Shown in pieces: positions 26,010 through 33,910 of a DNA stretch of 64,000 bases (its first letter is position 1; every line of letters begins with the position of its first letter). A model generated the notes under the pieces. It worked only from the letters and a program-made list of their open reading frames with translations, ran no database searches and had not been told where the DNA came from. Source of the stretch: Bacillota bacterium (GTDB lineage Bacteria > Bacillota > Negativicutes > DSM-13327); assembly GCA_017889585.1 (NCBI GenBank), contig JAGFZX010000003.1, positions 1 to 64,000 of the forward strand, in the 5' to 3' direction. The position numbers and the translations under genes were made by a program.

Positions 26010-26716
26010 GCCTTTTCTCCTGTTAAACGATATAATACTTCTTTATATGCTTCTTCAACATTACCAAGGTCGCGTCGGAATCTATCTTTATCCATTTTTT
26101 CACCTGTTTGGCTATCCCAGAAACGGCAAGTATCAGGGGAGATTTCATCACCGAGTAGTACCTCACCTTTGTGTATGCCAAATTCTAGTTTAAAATCGAT
26201 CAGTTCAAGATTCTTACTCTTTAAATAACCAGTCAATACTTCATTAATTTTGAGAGCATATTCTTCCATAGTTTTCACTTGATCTTCTGTCGCAAGCCCC
26301 ATCATTTTGATATGATAATTATTAATTAAAGGATCACCAAGATCATCGTTTTTGTAATACATTTCAAGAACAGTCTGAGGAAGTTTAGTACCTTCTTCCC
26401 AACCAATACGTTTAGCAAGACTACCTGCTGCAATATTACGGACTACAACTTCAACTGGCAGAATTTGTAGTGATTTTACTAGCATTTCCCGCGAACTTGG
26501 CATACTGATGAAATGGTGAGGGATACCATGCTCACTGAGTAGGTTAAAGAAAAAGGTAGATATCTTATTATTAAGTACACCCTTACTTTCAATAGTCCCC
26601 TTTTTCTCACCATTAAAAGCTGTTGCATCATCTTTAAAATACACTAATAATTCACCATCAACGTTAGTTTTATATACCCTTTTTGCTTTTCCTTCATATA
26701 TAGGTTGTTTTTCCAT
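26006..26716 (-). CDS. purC: SAICAR synthetase
   Basis: 236 residues. It starts [11 protein letters not shown] and carries [19 protein letters not shown] and DFKLEFG, followed by [15 protein letters not shown]-dependent joining of CAIR with aspartate. GGAGGG lies upstream of ATG 26716. It is separated from purE by 344 bp of repeats, the only large gap in the operon apart from that before purD. Confidence 0.97.
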   Translation of the reverse strand: MEKQPIYEGKAKRVYKTNVDGELLVYFKDDATAFNGEKKGTIESKGVLNNKISTFFFNLLSEHGIPHHFISMPSSREMLVKSLQILPVEVVVRNIAAGSLAKRIGWEEGTKLPQTVLEMYYKNDDLGDPLINNYHIKMMGLATEDQVKTMEEYALKINEVLTGYLKSKNLELIDFKLEFGIHKGEVLLGDEISPDTCRFWDSQTGEKMDKDRFRRDLGNVEEAYKEVLYRLTGEKA

Positions 26717-26773
26717 AATAAAAGCCCTCCTATTTAATTCTTATTTATTAATTATTATTTTAGAAACTGATCG

Positions 26774-27068
26774 AAAATGTTCAGATGCTCGTTTCCCTTA
26801 GCATCTGAACATTTTTAAACAGTCCCCTTTTTGGAATTAGAAAGTACAACACTTTCCAATTCCAAAAAGCAAGCACACGACGCTTCAGCGACGATGTGAT
26901 CGCTTTGTTCGATGCGTTAGCAGTCGAACACCCTTCTGCGTCTGCGGACTTGGCACAAGCCAAGTTTACTTTGCGGAACCAGAAAGTACGACACTTTCCG
27001 ATTCCAAGCAAGGGCAACTAGGGCTTCTACCTACGTCTGCGGACTTGGCACAAGCCAAGTTTACTTTG
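26774..27068. repeat. Complex repeat block in the purE-purC spacer
   Basis: Two units are present. Repeat B, a 31-bp hairpin (GGAA..AGAAAGTAC..CACTTTCC..TTCC), occurs at 26833-26863 and 26975-27005. Repeat A, 35 bp containing the hairpin ACTTGGCA-CAAG-CCAAGT-like core, occurs identically at 26939-26973 and 27034-27068, the second copy covering the last codons of purE. A third hairpin (AAAATGTTCAGATGC and complement) is at 26774-26815. The arrangement A-B-A-B looks like a species-specific intergenic repeat family. Confidence 0.7.
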
Positions 27069-27552
27069 ACAATTGAGTAGAGAGTTTTACGGCTTTAGCC
27101 TCAACTTCATCTGCCATTTTCTTACGATAATCAGCCAACCCTTCAATCAGCTGGGGGTATTTGCCTGACATGATTTGTACCGCAAAAATACCTGCGTTTT
27201 TTGCACCATTGACCGCCATAGTCGCAACGGGAATGCCTGCGGGCATCTGGACAATACTAAGAAGTGAATCAAGTCCGTTGAGGGAAGTGCTGTTAATAGG
27301 TATACCAATCACTGGCAGTGTTGTATAAGCAGCAATAACACCTCCTAGATGCGCGGCTGCACCAGCAGCAGCAATAATGACTTCAATTCCCTTTTCCCGA
27401 GCCTCTGAGGCAAAAACATGCACTTTATCAGGTGTACGATGGGCTGATGCCACAATCACTTCAGTGGTTATACCAAATCCAGCTAAAACTTGAGCTGCTG
27501 GTTCTACAACAGGCCAGTCTGAATCACTGCCCATGATAATTGCAACTTTCAT
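27061..27552 (-). CDS. purE: N5-carboxyaminoimidazole ribonucleotide mutase
   Basis: 163 residues. The signature [12 protein letters not shown] (about 9-20), the ASAHRTPD catalytic segment (about 36-43) and [11 protein letters not shown] are all present, as in class I PurE. It rearranges N5-CAIR to CAIR. No purK lies next to it in this window. The last codons coincide with a copy of an intergenic repeat, so the C-terminus (QLSK) may have been reshaped by the repeat. Confidence 0.96.
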   Translation of the reverse strand: MKVAIIMGSDSDWPVVEPAAQVLAGFGITTEVIVASAHRTPDKVHVFASEAREKGIEVIIAAAGAAAHLGGVIAAYTTLPVIGIPINSTSLNGLDSLLSIVQMPAGIPVATMAVNGAKNAGIFAVQIMSGKYPQLIEGLADYRKKMADEVEAKAVKLSTQLSK

Positions 27553-27606
27553 AAATTCCCTGCCTTTCTTTACTATAGTATCTATATAATTAAATAGCTG
27601 ATTAGT

Positions 27607-27640
27607 AAACCCAGATACCTTTTACTTGATATCTGGGTTT
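27607..27640 (-). terminator. Hairpin between the NCS2 permease gene and purE
   Basis: AAACCCAGATACC pairs with TGATATCTGGGTTT just after the permease stop. The T-run is short (GGGTTTACT), so partial termination is likely. This would lower the pur enzymes relative to the permease. Confidence 0.55.
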
Positions 27641-27649
27641 ATGTATTTA

Positions 27650-29020
27650 TTACTCCGCAAGAAACACTAGACGTATAATAACCAATATAGCTAACACATA
27701 TACAATCCAATGTACTTCCTTGTGGCGTCCAGTAATTACCTTCAGTAAAGGATATAATATGAGCCCAAAAGAAATACCATTGGCAATGCTATAGGTGAAC
27801 GGCATCATAACAATTGTCATAAAAGCAGGCATCGCCTCTGTAAAATCAGTAAAATCGATGTGACGTACACCTTCCATCATAAGAGCACCAACAATAATAA
27901 GAGCTGGTGCAGTAGCTGCATCAGGAATCAAACTAACAATCGGTGTAAAAAAGAGGGCTAGGACAAACAGGATACCACAAACAACAGCGGTTAAGCCTGT
28001 ACGACCACCTGCTGCTACACCGGCAGCACTTTCAACAAAAGCAGTAATCGTACTTGTCCCGAGAACTGCACCAAGGCTTACACCAGTAGCATCTACCAAC
28101 ATAGCTTTGCCAATACCAGGAATTTTTCCATCCTTGTCCATTAGACCAGCTTTACTAGTCGTTCCGACCAATGTCCCCATAGTATCAAACAGCTCAACAA
28201 AGGTAAATGTAAAAATAATAGTCATTAAGCCCATCCCAATTGCCCCAGGAATATCAAGAGCAAAAAAAGCATTATTGCTAAAATTAGGGATAGCCACAGG
28301 AATAAAACCTGCTGGAACTTTCACAATTCCCATAGCAATGCCAACAAAAGTGGTTGTTATAATACCAATCAACATAGAGCCTTTTACATTGCGTGCAATT
28401 AAGACACTCATAAAGAAAAGACCAAATAACGCAAGCAATACTTCCTTATCCGCTACTTTACCCATTTCAATCATAGTTTCAAAATACATTGGTGTACCAT
28501 TACCATGTCCAGCAACAATTTTCTCTAGCGTAGGCGGAATGAGAGATAAACGAATACTCATAATACCTGAGATCTTTAGACCGATAATCGTAATAAACAT
28601 ACCAATTCCCACGGTTATAGCATGCTTTAATGAATGGGGCATGCCTTCAACCAGAAGTTGGCGAATTTGGGTCAATGTTAAAAGCAGAAAAATTAGACCA
28701 GAAATAAATACAGCACCCAAAGCAACCTGCCATGAAATTCCCATCCCAAGAACAACTGTAAAGGCATAAAAAGCATTAAGACCCATGCCAGGAGCTAAGG
28801 CAATCGGATAATTGACAAACACTCCCATCATAATAGTAACCAAGCCAGAACCGATAGCAGTTGCTAGTAGCACTGCATTCTTATCCATACCTGCCGCACC
28901 TAGAATACTAGGATTTACAAACAAGATATACGCCATCGTCATAAATGTGGTAATACCAGCCATGACTTCAGTCTGTACATTTGTTTTGCGCTCACTCAGT
29001 CTAAATAATTTATCTAACAT
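27650..29020 (-). CDS. NCS2 family purine permease (hypoxanthine/guanine type)
   Basis: 456 residues from ATG 29020, with AAGGAG upstream; longer frames to 29104 lack support. About 13 TM segments. Conserved AzgA/PbuG-type motifs include TEVMAGITTFMTMAYILFVN, LAPGMGLNAFYAF and FVELFDTMGTLVG. It imports hypoxanthine, guanine or adenine with protons. It is the first gene after a guanine-PRPP tandem riboswitch, so its expression should fall when guanine is plentiful and rise when PRPP is. Confidence 0.92.
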   Translation of the reverse strand: MLDKLFRLSERKTNVQTEVMAGITTFMTMAYILFVNPSILGAAGMDKNAVLLATAIGSGLVTIMMGVFVNYPIALAPGMGLNAFYAFTVVLGMGISWQVALGAVFISGLIFLLLTLTQIRQLLVEGMPHSLKHAITVGIGMFITIIGLKISGIMSIRLSLIPPTLEKIVAGHGNGTPMYFETMIEMGKVADKEVLLALFGLFFMSVLIARNVKGSMLIGIITTTFVGIAMGIVKVPAGFIPVAIPNFSNNAFFALDIPGAIGMGLMTIIFTFTFVELFDTMGTLVGTTSKAGLMDKDGKIPGIGKAMLVDATGVSLGAVLGTSTITAFVESAAGVAAGGRTGLTAVVCGILFVLALFFTPIVSLIPDAATAPALIIVGALMMEGVRHIDFTDFTEAMPAFMTIVMMPFTYSIANGISFGLILYPLLKVITGRHKEVHWIVYVLAILVIIRLVFLAE

Positions 29021-29125
29021 ATGTATCTCCTTTGATCTCTTATTATTCTTTATAGAAATAACGCTTTTATACGAACAATTCCCTTTATAATAAAGCCTAA
29101 TCAATCACCTCCATTGTAAAACAAT

Positions 29126-29181
29126 AACCCGGGCAGGGAAAATCGCATCAAATAAAGAGCGAAACCTCCCCGCCCGGGTTT
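29126..29181 (-). terminator. Regulated terminator of the pur leader
   Basis: On the minus strand AACCCGGGC-GGGGA pairs with TCCCT-GCCCGGGTT, followed by ATTGTTTT. The 5' arm is also the conserved 3' segment of the ykkC/PRPP aptamer, so ligand binding would keep it from forming the terminator. This is the expected design for an ON switch. Confidence 0.82.
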
Positions 29182-29288
29182 TTATCCCATCGGTGTAGCA
29201 CTGTCGTAGTGCTTGTACCACTTGGTCACAGACCATAACATAAGGCAAACTGACAACTTATATTATGCGGAACCCTAGGTACACTTTC
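29165..29288 (-). ncRNA. ykkC-family riboswitch, PRPP subtype (by context)
   Basis: The minus strand reads GTGAAAGTGTACC, CTAGGGTTCCGC, then TGGTCTGTGACCAAG, TGGTACA, a small hairpin (AGCACT..AGTGCT), then ACACCGATGGGATAAAA and CCCGGGCGGGG. These are the conserved blocks of the ykkC RNAs. Among the subtypes (guanidine, ppGpp, PRPP), the position before purine genes and directly behind a guanine aptamer identifies PRPP as the likely ligand. GTGTACC/GGTACA form the closing helix. Confidence 0.82.
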
Positions 29289-29358
29289 ACTCGTAGTTAG
29301 ACAATTTACGGTCGCCTTGTAGAAACGCTTGAGCCCTATTCTCAAAAATATACGAGTT
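29289..29358 (-). ncRNA. Purine riboswitch aptamer, guanine class
   Basis: P1 is ACTCGTA/TACGAGT, P2 is TTGAG/CTCAA, J2/3 has GTTTCTAC, and L3 contains CCGTAAA. The junction AACTACGAG places a C at the specificity position (C74 in the xpt numbering), which selects guanine or hypoxanthine rather than adenine. The P2 loop (AATAGGG) departs slightly from the usual AUAUGG. It directly abuts the PRPP aptamer with no spacer and has no terminator of its own. Confidence 0.88.
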
Positions 29359-29377
29359 ATATTCTGTTTACGCTATT

Positions 29378-29406
29378 ATTCTACAACATACACAAAATGC
29401 TGTCAA
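29378..29406 (-). promoter_or_regulatory. Sigma-70-type promoter of the pur leader
   Basis: TTGACA (29401-29406) and TAGAAT (29378-29383) are 17 bp apart on the minus strand. Transcription would start near 29371, about 12 bp ahead of the guanine aptamer. Confidence 0.85.
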
Positions 29407-29451
29407 TAAAATATGAACGTTATGTGTTTTTTGAGTTTCAATATTCGGATT

Positions 29452-30099
29452 TTACTCTTTATTTGATATTAATTTACCAACAACAACAACAATCACAACA
29501 AAAATACTAGGCAAAACCCACTTTATCCAAGAGTACCACTCAACTATCTGGAGTAGCTGTCTGTCAGCTATAACCATTTCCCCTGCTGTCCACCCCAAAA
29601 AAACTGAGCCAATCGTAATAACTCTAGGCCACTTCTGAATAAATATACCAATGGCTTTGCTCCCCCAGATAATAATGGGGATACTGATGGCCAATCCAAT
29701 AACCAATAAAATAGTATTCCCTTTGGCAATACCGATAATGGCAATAACATTATCAAGACTCATTACAACATCTGCAACTATAATTGTTTTAACAGCATCC
29801 CATAATTTTTTTTTAGCCCCCACTTTTTCATGATGTTTTTGATCTGCAATCAGTTTGATGGCAATCCATAACAATAGCAATCCGCCAGCCATTTGCAAGT
29901 ATGGTATTTTGAGGATAAGTATCGCAATAAAAGTTAAACCAATCCGTAGTCCAATTGCCCCCGCACTCCCCCATATCATAGCCGCCTTCTGCTGCTTCGG
30001 CGTTAATTTACGACTGGCCAGTGCAATCACTAAAGCATTATCACCACTAAGTAAAATATTAATCATTATAATACTGAATAAAGGCAATAAATACTCCAT
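29452..30099 (-). CDS. TerC family membrane protein (YjbE type)
   Basis: 215 residues, about seven TM segments. The acidic membrane motifs SGDNALVIALASR (about 18-30) and DVVMSLDNVIAIIG (about 114-127) are the duplicated metal-binding signatures of TerC proteins. Relatives in Bacillus (YjbE, YceF) export manganese to metallate secreted enzymes. I looked for a yybP-ykoY manganese riboswitch upstream and did not find one. It is divergent from the grd cluster. Confidence 0.88.
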   Translation of the reverse strand: MEYLLPLFSIIMINILLSGDNALVIALASRKLTPKQQKAAMIWGSAGAIGLRIGLTFIAILILKIPYLQMAGGLLLLWIAIKLIADQKHHEKVGAKKKLWDAVKTIIVADVVMSLDNVIAIIGIAKGNTILLVIGLAISIPIIIWGSKAIGIFIQKWPRVITIGSVFLGWTAGEMVIADRQLLQIVEWYSWIKWVLPSIFVVIVVVVGKLISNKE

Positions 30100-30361
30100 T
30101 CCATCAACCTGCCTTTTATATGCCAGTTTTCACTTCATATATTATTATTTCCTATATACCTAACAGGCATGTAGCTATATGAAAATAAACATTTTTCCTT
30201 TTCATCTTATGCTATTTGAGATAAAAGATGTGAAAAGATAATTTCTAGACTTTTCCAATAACTGTCTTGTACTTTCTATTCTTCTTAAGAATATATTAAA
30301 TATATCATTTTGTTGGCCTCTGTCTTTTTATGTCAGTCCATATCTACAGGAGGTTTTGCAA

Positions 30362-30748
30362 ATGAAAATAATCGTCACTAATAATCCTCAAGCCCGGGAT
30401 TTTTTTCACAAAAAAAATTTAGCGCAATATTATGAATTATGCTGGGTGCAAGGTTTTACAGAAAATGTACTATTAAAAGTCCGTGACTTATGCCACACCA
30501 ACCACCAACTCCTTACCCATCCACTGATTGGTAGCATAAAACCCAATCAAACACCATATAAAACAATACTTGTAGAAAAAACATCTACGATCAGCAATAT
30601 TGATTCTATTTTAATGGCTGAAGCAAGCTTAATGAAAACCCTAGCCCTATTAGAGAGCTGCCCACGACCTCAAAGCTTTACGCTATTCCTAGATGATTTC
30701 GCCAGCATTGATTTGGATTTTTTAAAAATCTATTTACAAGGAGGTTAA
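30362..30748 (+). CDS. grdX: GrdX family protein
   Basis: 128 residues from ATG 30362, eight bases after AGGAGG. It starts MKIIVTNNPQARDFF and contains LLTHPLIGSIKPNQTPYKT, which matches GrdX proteins coded at the head of glycine/sarcosine/betaine reductase operons. Its biochemical role is unknown. It is four bases ahead of trxBA, so it belongs to the same transcript. Identification rests on sequence pattern and position. Confidence 0.82.
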   Translation: MKIIVTNNPQARDFFHKKNLAQYYELCWVQGFTENVLLKVRDLCHTNHQLLTHPLIGSIKPNQTPYKTILVEKTSTISNIDSILMAEASLMKTLALLESCPRPQSFTLFLDDFASIDLDFLKIYLQGG

Positions 30749-30751
30749 ATA

Positions 30752-32050
30752 ATGCAACAGTATGATGTTATTATCATCGGCGCCGGCCCCGCTGGTCTAG
30801 CAGCAGCTTTATACAGCGCCAGAAGCAAACTCAAGACACTGTATATTGAAAAACTAGGCACTGGCGGTCAAGCTGCCACGACAGATGAAATTGAAAACTA
30901 TCCAGGCTTTACCCATGGAATTACCGGCCCAGATTTGTCCAAACAAATGGAACAACAAGCCCAACAGTTTGATGCTGAAAGACTAGCTGCTAATGTGCAA
31001 AGCATCGAACTTGACGGTATTTATCGCATCGTTAAAACAAATAAAGATGATTTCCGTACCAAAACTGTAATCATTGCCTCAGGTGCTGCCCCCAAACTTT
31101 TGGGTGTCCCAGGTGAACTTGAATTCCGTGCCCGTGGCGTCTCCTACTGCGCTACCTGCGACGCTGCTTTTTATGAAGGAGCTAATATCATGGTCGTTGG
31201 CGGCGGTGATTCAGCAGTGGAAGAAGCCTGTTATCTGACTAAATTTGCCAAAAAAGTCATACTAACCCATCGCAGAGGATCACTACGTGCCGCTAAAATT
31301 GTCCAAGAGCGAGCCCTAGCCAACACTAAACTCACTTTTATGTGGAATACAGTACTACAAGAAATTAAAGGCGGGGATGTAGTCGAAAAAGTTATCCTGA
31401 AAAATGTGTTAACAGGTCAAATCAACGAAATGCCTATTGATGGCATATTTATTTATGTCGGCATTGAGCCCAATACTGATTTCGTCCAAAATATAATAGA
31501 TATCACTGAGCAAGGTTACATCCCAACAGATGATTATATGCGCACTAATGTTGCTGGTATTTATGCTGTTGGGGATGTTCGTGACAAACTCTTACGCCAA
31601 GTGGTTACAGCCGTAGGCGATGGCGCAACCGCCGCCTATCATGCAGAGAAATATATTGAAGACAATTTTCCAGAAGAGAGGGGCAATCAATACGTAAATT
31701 TAAATTTAGGAGATAAAAGAATGAGTAAAAAGCTAATCGAGATAACAAAAGATAATTTCGCGGAAGAAATAAAAGAAAGTCCATTGCCTGTTTTGCTAGA
31801 TTTTTGGGGTCCAAAATGTATGCCTTGTCTAGGACTAATGCCGACAGTTGAAGAACTCGCAGAAACTTATGATGGTAAAATGAAATTCTGCAAACTAAAT
31901 ACTGCTGAAAATCGTCCTATGGCAATTCAATTCAAAATAATGAGCATTCCAACCCTCCTATTTTTTAAAAATGGTGAAGTTATTGCACGCTTACAAGGCG
32001 CTCGCGAGAGCGAAGAAATTGAAGAAAAAATCAAGGCCATTATCGACTAA
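30752..32050 (+). CDS. Thioredoxin reductase-thioredoxin fusion
   Basis: 432 residues. Residues 1 to about 315 form TrxB: FAD motif IIGAGPAGLAAALYSA, redox CATC (Cys133, Cys136), NADPH motif VVGGGDSAVEEA. From Met324 a thioredoxin domain follows with WGPKCMPC (Cys356, Cys359), the GPKCxPC form typical of glycine reductase thioredoxins. It supplies electrons from NADPH to the reductase complex. AGGAG stands eight bases before the in-frame ATG at 31721, so free thioredoxin could also be made from an internal start. In most grd operons the two are separate genes. Confidence 0.93.
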   Translation: MQQYDVIIIGAGPAGLAAALYSARSKLKTLYIEKLGTGGQAATTDEIENYPGFTHGITGPDLSKQMEQQAQQFDAERLAANVQSIELDGIYRIVKTNKDDFRTKTVIIASGAAPKLLGVPGELEFRARGVSYCATCDAAFYEGANIMVVGGGDSAVEEACYLTKFAKKVILTHRRGSLRAAKIVQERALANTKLTFMWNTVLQEIKGGDVVEKVILKNVLTGQINEMPIDGIFIYVGIEPNTDFVQNIIDITEQGYIPTDDYMRTNVAGIYAVGDVRDKLLRQVVTAVGDGATAAYHAEKYIEDNFPEERGNQYVNLNLGDKRMSKKLIEITKDNFAEEIKESPLPVLLDFWGPKCMPCLGLMPTVEELAETYDGKMKFCKLNTAENRPMAIQFKIMSIPTLLFFKNGEVIARLQGARESEEIEEKIKAIID

Positions 32051-32070
32051 CAATTGAAAGGAGGGATAGC

Positions 32071-33357
32071 ATGCGCCTTGTACTTGGCAGCATAAATATT
32101 AAAGGCGTAGAATTCGCCCCAGACACTAAATTAGAAAATGGCCTGCTCTTGATCAATAAAGATCAATTAGTTACTCACCTGAAGCAAGATAACCGCATTG
32201 AAAGTATTGACATTTATATCGCCAGACCAGGCGAAAGCATTCGCATCCTACCTGTTAAGGATGTTATTGAGCCCAGAGTAAAAGTCGAAGGCTCAGGTAA
32301 TATTTTTCCCGGTTTCATTGGTAAAGTAGATATGGTAGGCAACGGTCGCACTCATGTATTAAAAGGCGCAGCAGTAGTAACTACAGGCAAAATCATGGGC
32401 TTTCAGGAAGGTATTATTGATATGATTGGCCCAGGAGCCGAGTATACTCCCTTTTCACACACCTTCAATATCGTTCTCAAAATCGAGCCTTCTATAGGCC
32501 TGTCACAGCACGAACATGAAAATATCATACGAATAGCTGGCCTAAAAGCCGCAGCCTATCTAGGGGAAACAGCCCGAAAACTCATCCCTGATGAAGAAGA
32601 AGTGTTTGAATGTAATAACTTTATACAAGGGTTAGAAAAATTCCCGGCATTGCCTAAGATAGCTTATATCTATATGTTACAAGCCCAAGGATTATTGCAT
32701 GATACCTATGTTTACGGCGTTGATGCCAAGGGCATCCTCCCTACTTTCATGTCACCTACTGAAATCATGGATGGAGCGATTATTAGCGGTAACTGCGTAT
32801 CAGCCTGTGATAAAAACACCACCTACGTTCATCAGAATAATCCAGTCATTCAAGAATTATATAAACGCCATGGTCATGATTATCACTTTGTCGGCATTAT
32901 TATCACGAACGAAAATGTAACCCTAGCAGATAAAGAACGCTCTTCGGGCTTTACAGCGAAGCTTGCAAAAATGCTCGGCATTGATGCTGCTATCATTACC
33001 AAAGAAGGCTTTGGCAATCCAGATGCTGACCTAACTATGAACTGCCGTAAGCTAGAACAAAAGGGTATAAAAACAGTACTCATTACTGATGAATATGCCG
33101 GACGGGATGGTTGTTCCCAGTCACTAGCAGATACTACGCCAGAAGCCACAGCTGTGGTGACTGCTGGTAATGCCAATGAAACCATCCTGCTGCCCAAGCT
33201 AACTACTGTCATCGGACATATAGATGCAGCTGATAGTATTGCCGGAGGTTTCTCGGGCTCACTGCGGCCTGACGGTAGTATTGAAGTGGAAATCCAGGCC
33301 ATAACCGGCGCGACCAGTGAAGTTGGTTTTACTAAACTGTCTGTACAAAGTTATTAA
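32071..33357 (+). CDS. grdE: Glycine/sarcosine/betaine reductase component B, alpha and beta subunit proprotein
   Basis: 428 residues. The segment SGNCVSACDKNTTYVHQNNP contains Cys242, the residue at which the precursor cleaves itself to create the pyruvoyl group that forms a Schiff base with the substrate amine. The length and cleavage position agree with GrdE. The order E-A-B-C-D matches glycine reductase operons, but GrdG (sarcosine) and GrdI (betaine) are close relatives, so the substrate is not certain. GGAGGG lies before ATG 32071. Confidence 0.9.
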   Translation: MRLVLGSINIKGVEFAPDTKLENGLLLINKDQLVTHLKQDNRIESIDIYIARPGESIRILPVKDVIEPRVKVEGSGNIFPGFIGKVDMVGNGRTHVLKGAAVVTTGKIMGFQEGIIDMIGPGAEYTPFSHTFNIVLKIEPSIGLSQHEHENIIRIAGLKAAAYLGETARKLIPDEEEVFECNNFIQGLEKFPALPKIAYIYMLQAQGLLHDTYVYGVDAKGILPTFMSPTEIMDGAIISGNCVSACDKNTTYVHQNNPVIQELYKRHGHDYHFVGIIITNENVTLADKERSSGFTAKLAKMLGIDAAIITKEGFGNPDADLTMNCRKLEQKGIKTVLITDEYAGRDGCSQSLADTTPEATAVVTAGNANETILLPKLTTVIGHIDAADSIAGGFSGSLRPDGSIEVEIQAITGATSEVGFTKLSVQSY

Positions 33358-33417
33358 AAAGCCATACTTCTTTTAAAAAACATATTTTTTATAAATCGAT
33401 ATAAGGAGGAAAATCTT

Positions 33418-33888
33418 ATGCTAATTTTAGCTGATAAAAAAATCATCATTATCGGAGACCGTGACGGCATACCTGGTCCGGCTATTGCCGAATGTGCCAT
33501 AAGTGCTGGCGCATCAATCATATTTACTACTACTGAATGTTTTGTCTGAACTGCTGCCGGCTCGATGGACTTGCAAAATCAAGCCCGCATTAAAGAACTT
33601 ACCGAAGGAATCGGCGCTGAAAATATTATCGTACTGTTAGGTACTGCTGAACCTGACACTGCTTCCCTCATCGCTGAAACGGTAACTCTGGGCGACCCTA
33701 CTTTTGCAGGTTCTCTGGCGGGAGTCCCGTTGGGACTCAAAGTGTATCATATTATAGAACCAGAAATAAAAGCAGAAATAGATCCTGCCGTATATGAAGA
33801 GCAAGTAGCCATGATGGAAATGGTAGTTGATGTGGACGGTCTTATCGACGAAGTCTCCAAAATGCGTCAAGATGGCAGTAATTTTTAG
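33418..33888 (+). CDS. grdA: Glycine reductase selenoprotein A (UGA = Sec44)
   Basis: 156 residues, with an in-frame TGA at 33547-33549 read as selenocysteine 44. The surrounding motif [12 protein letters not shown] is the universal GrdA active site. Protein A carries the carboxymethyl group as a selenoether between component B and component C. ATG 33418 has AAGGAGG upstream. A naive gene call would split it or start at 33565. Decoding needs SelA/B/C/D elsewhere in the genome. A clear SECIS hairpin just after this TGA was not obvious by eye. Confidence 0.96.
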
Positions 33889-33910
33889 CACTTCCAAAGG
33901 AGGCAATCTT

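Noticed and set aside
26781-27017. A 78-codon open frame on the minus strand in the purE-purC spacer
   Set aside because: It is made entirely of the repeat units and their hairpins, so it is better explained as a by-product of the repeats.
26939-27068. Possible CRISPR-like array
   Set aside because: There are only two copies of each unit, they alternate and form hairpins, and no spacers of constant length or cas genes are present.
28107-28769. A 220-codon open frame on the plus strand
   Set aside because: It is antisense to the NCS2 permease gene and composed of hydrophobic low-complexity residues that mirror the membrane segments. No ribosome site or family motif is visible.
30100-30361. 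yybP-ykoY manganese riboswitch for the TerC gene, or a glycine riboswitch for the grd operon
   Set aside because: Neither conserved core could be found on either strand in this gap.
33550-33590. SECIS hairpin directly after the grdA UGA
   Set aside because: No stem with a GGU-type loop was convincing by eye, unlike in grdB. A thermodynamic fold would be needed.
33418-33888. grdA as a pseudogene interrupted by TGA
   Set aside because: The TGA falls exactly at the selenocysteine of the conserved CFVUTAAG motif, and the frame is intact on both sides.
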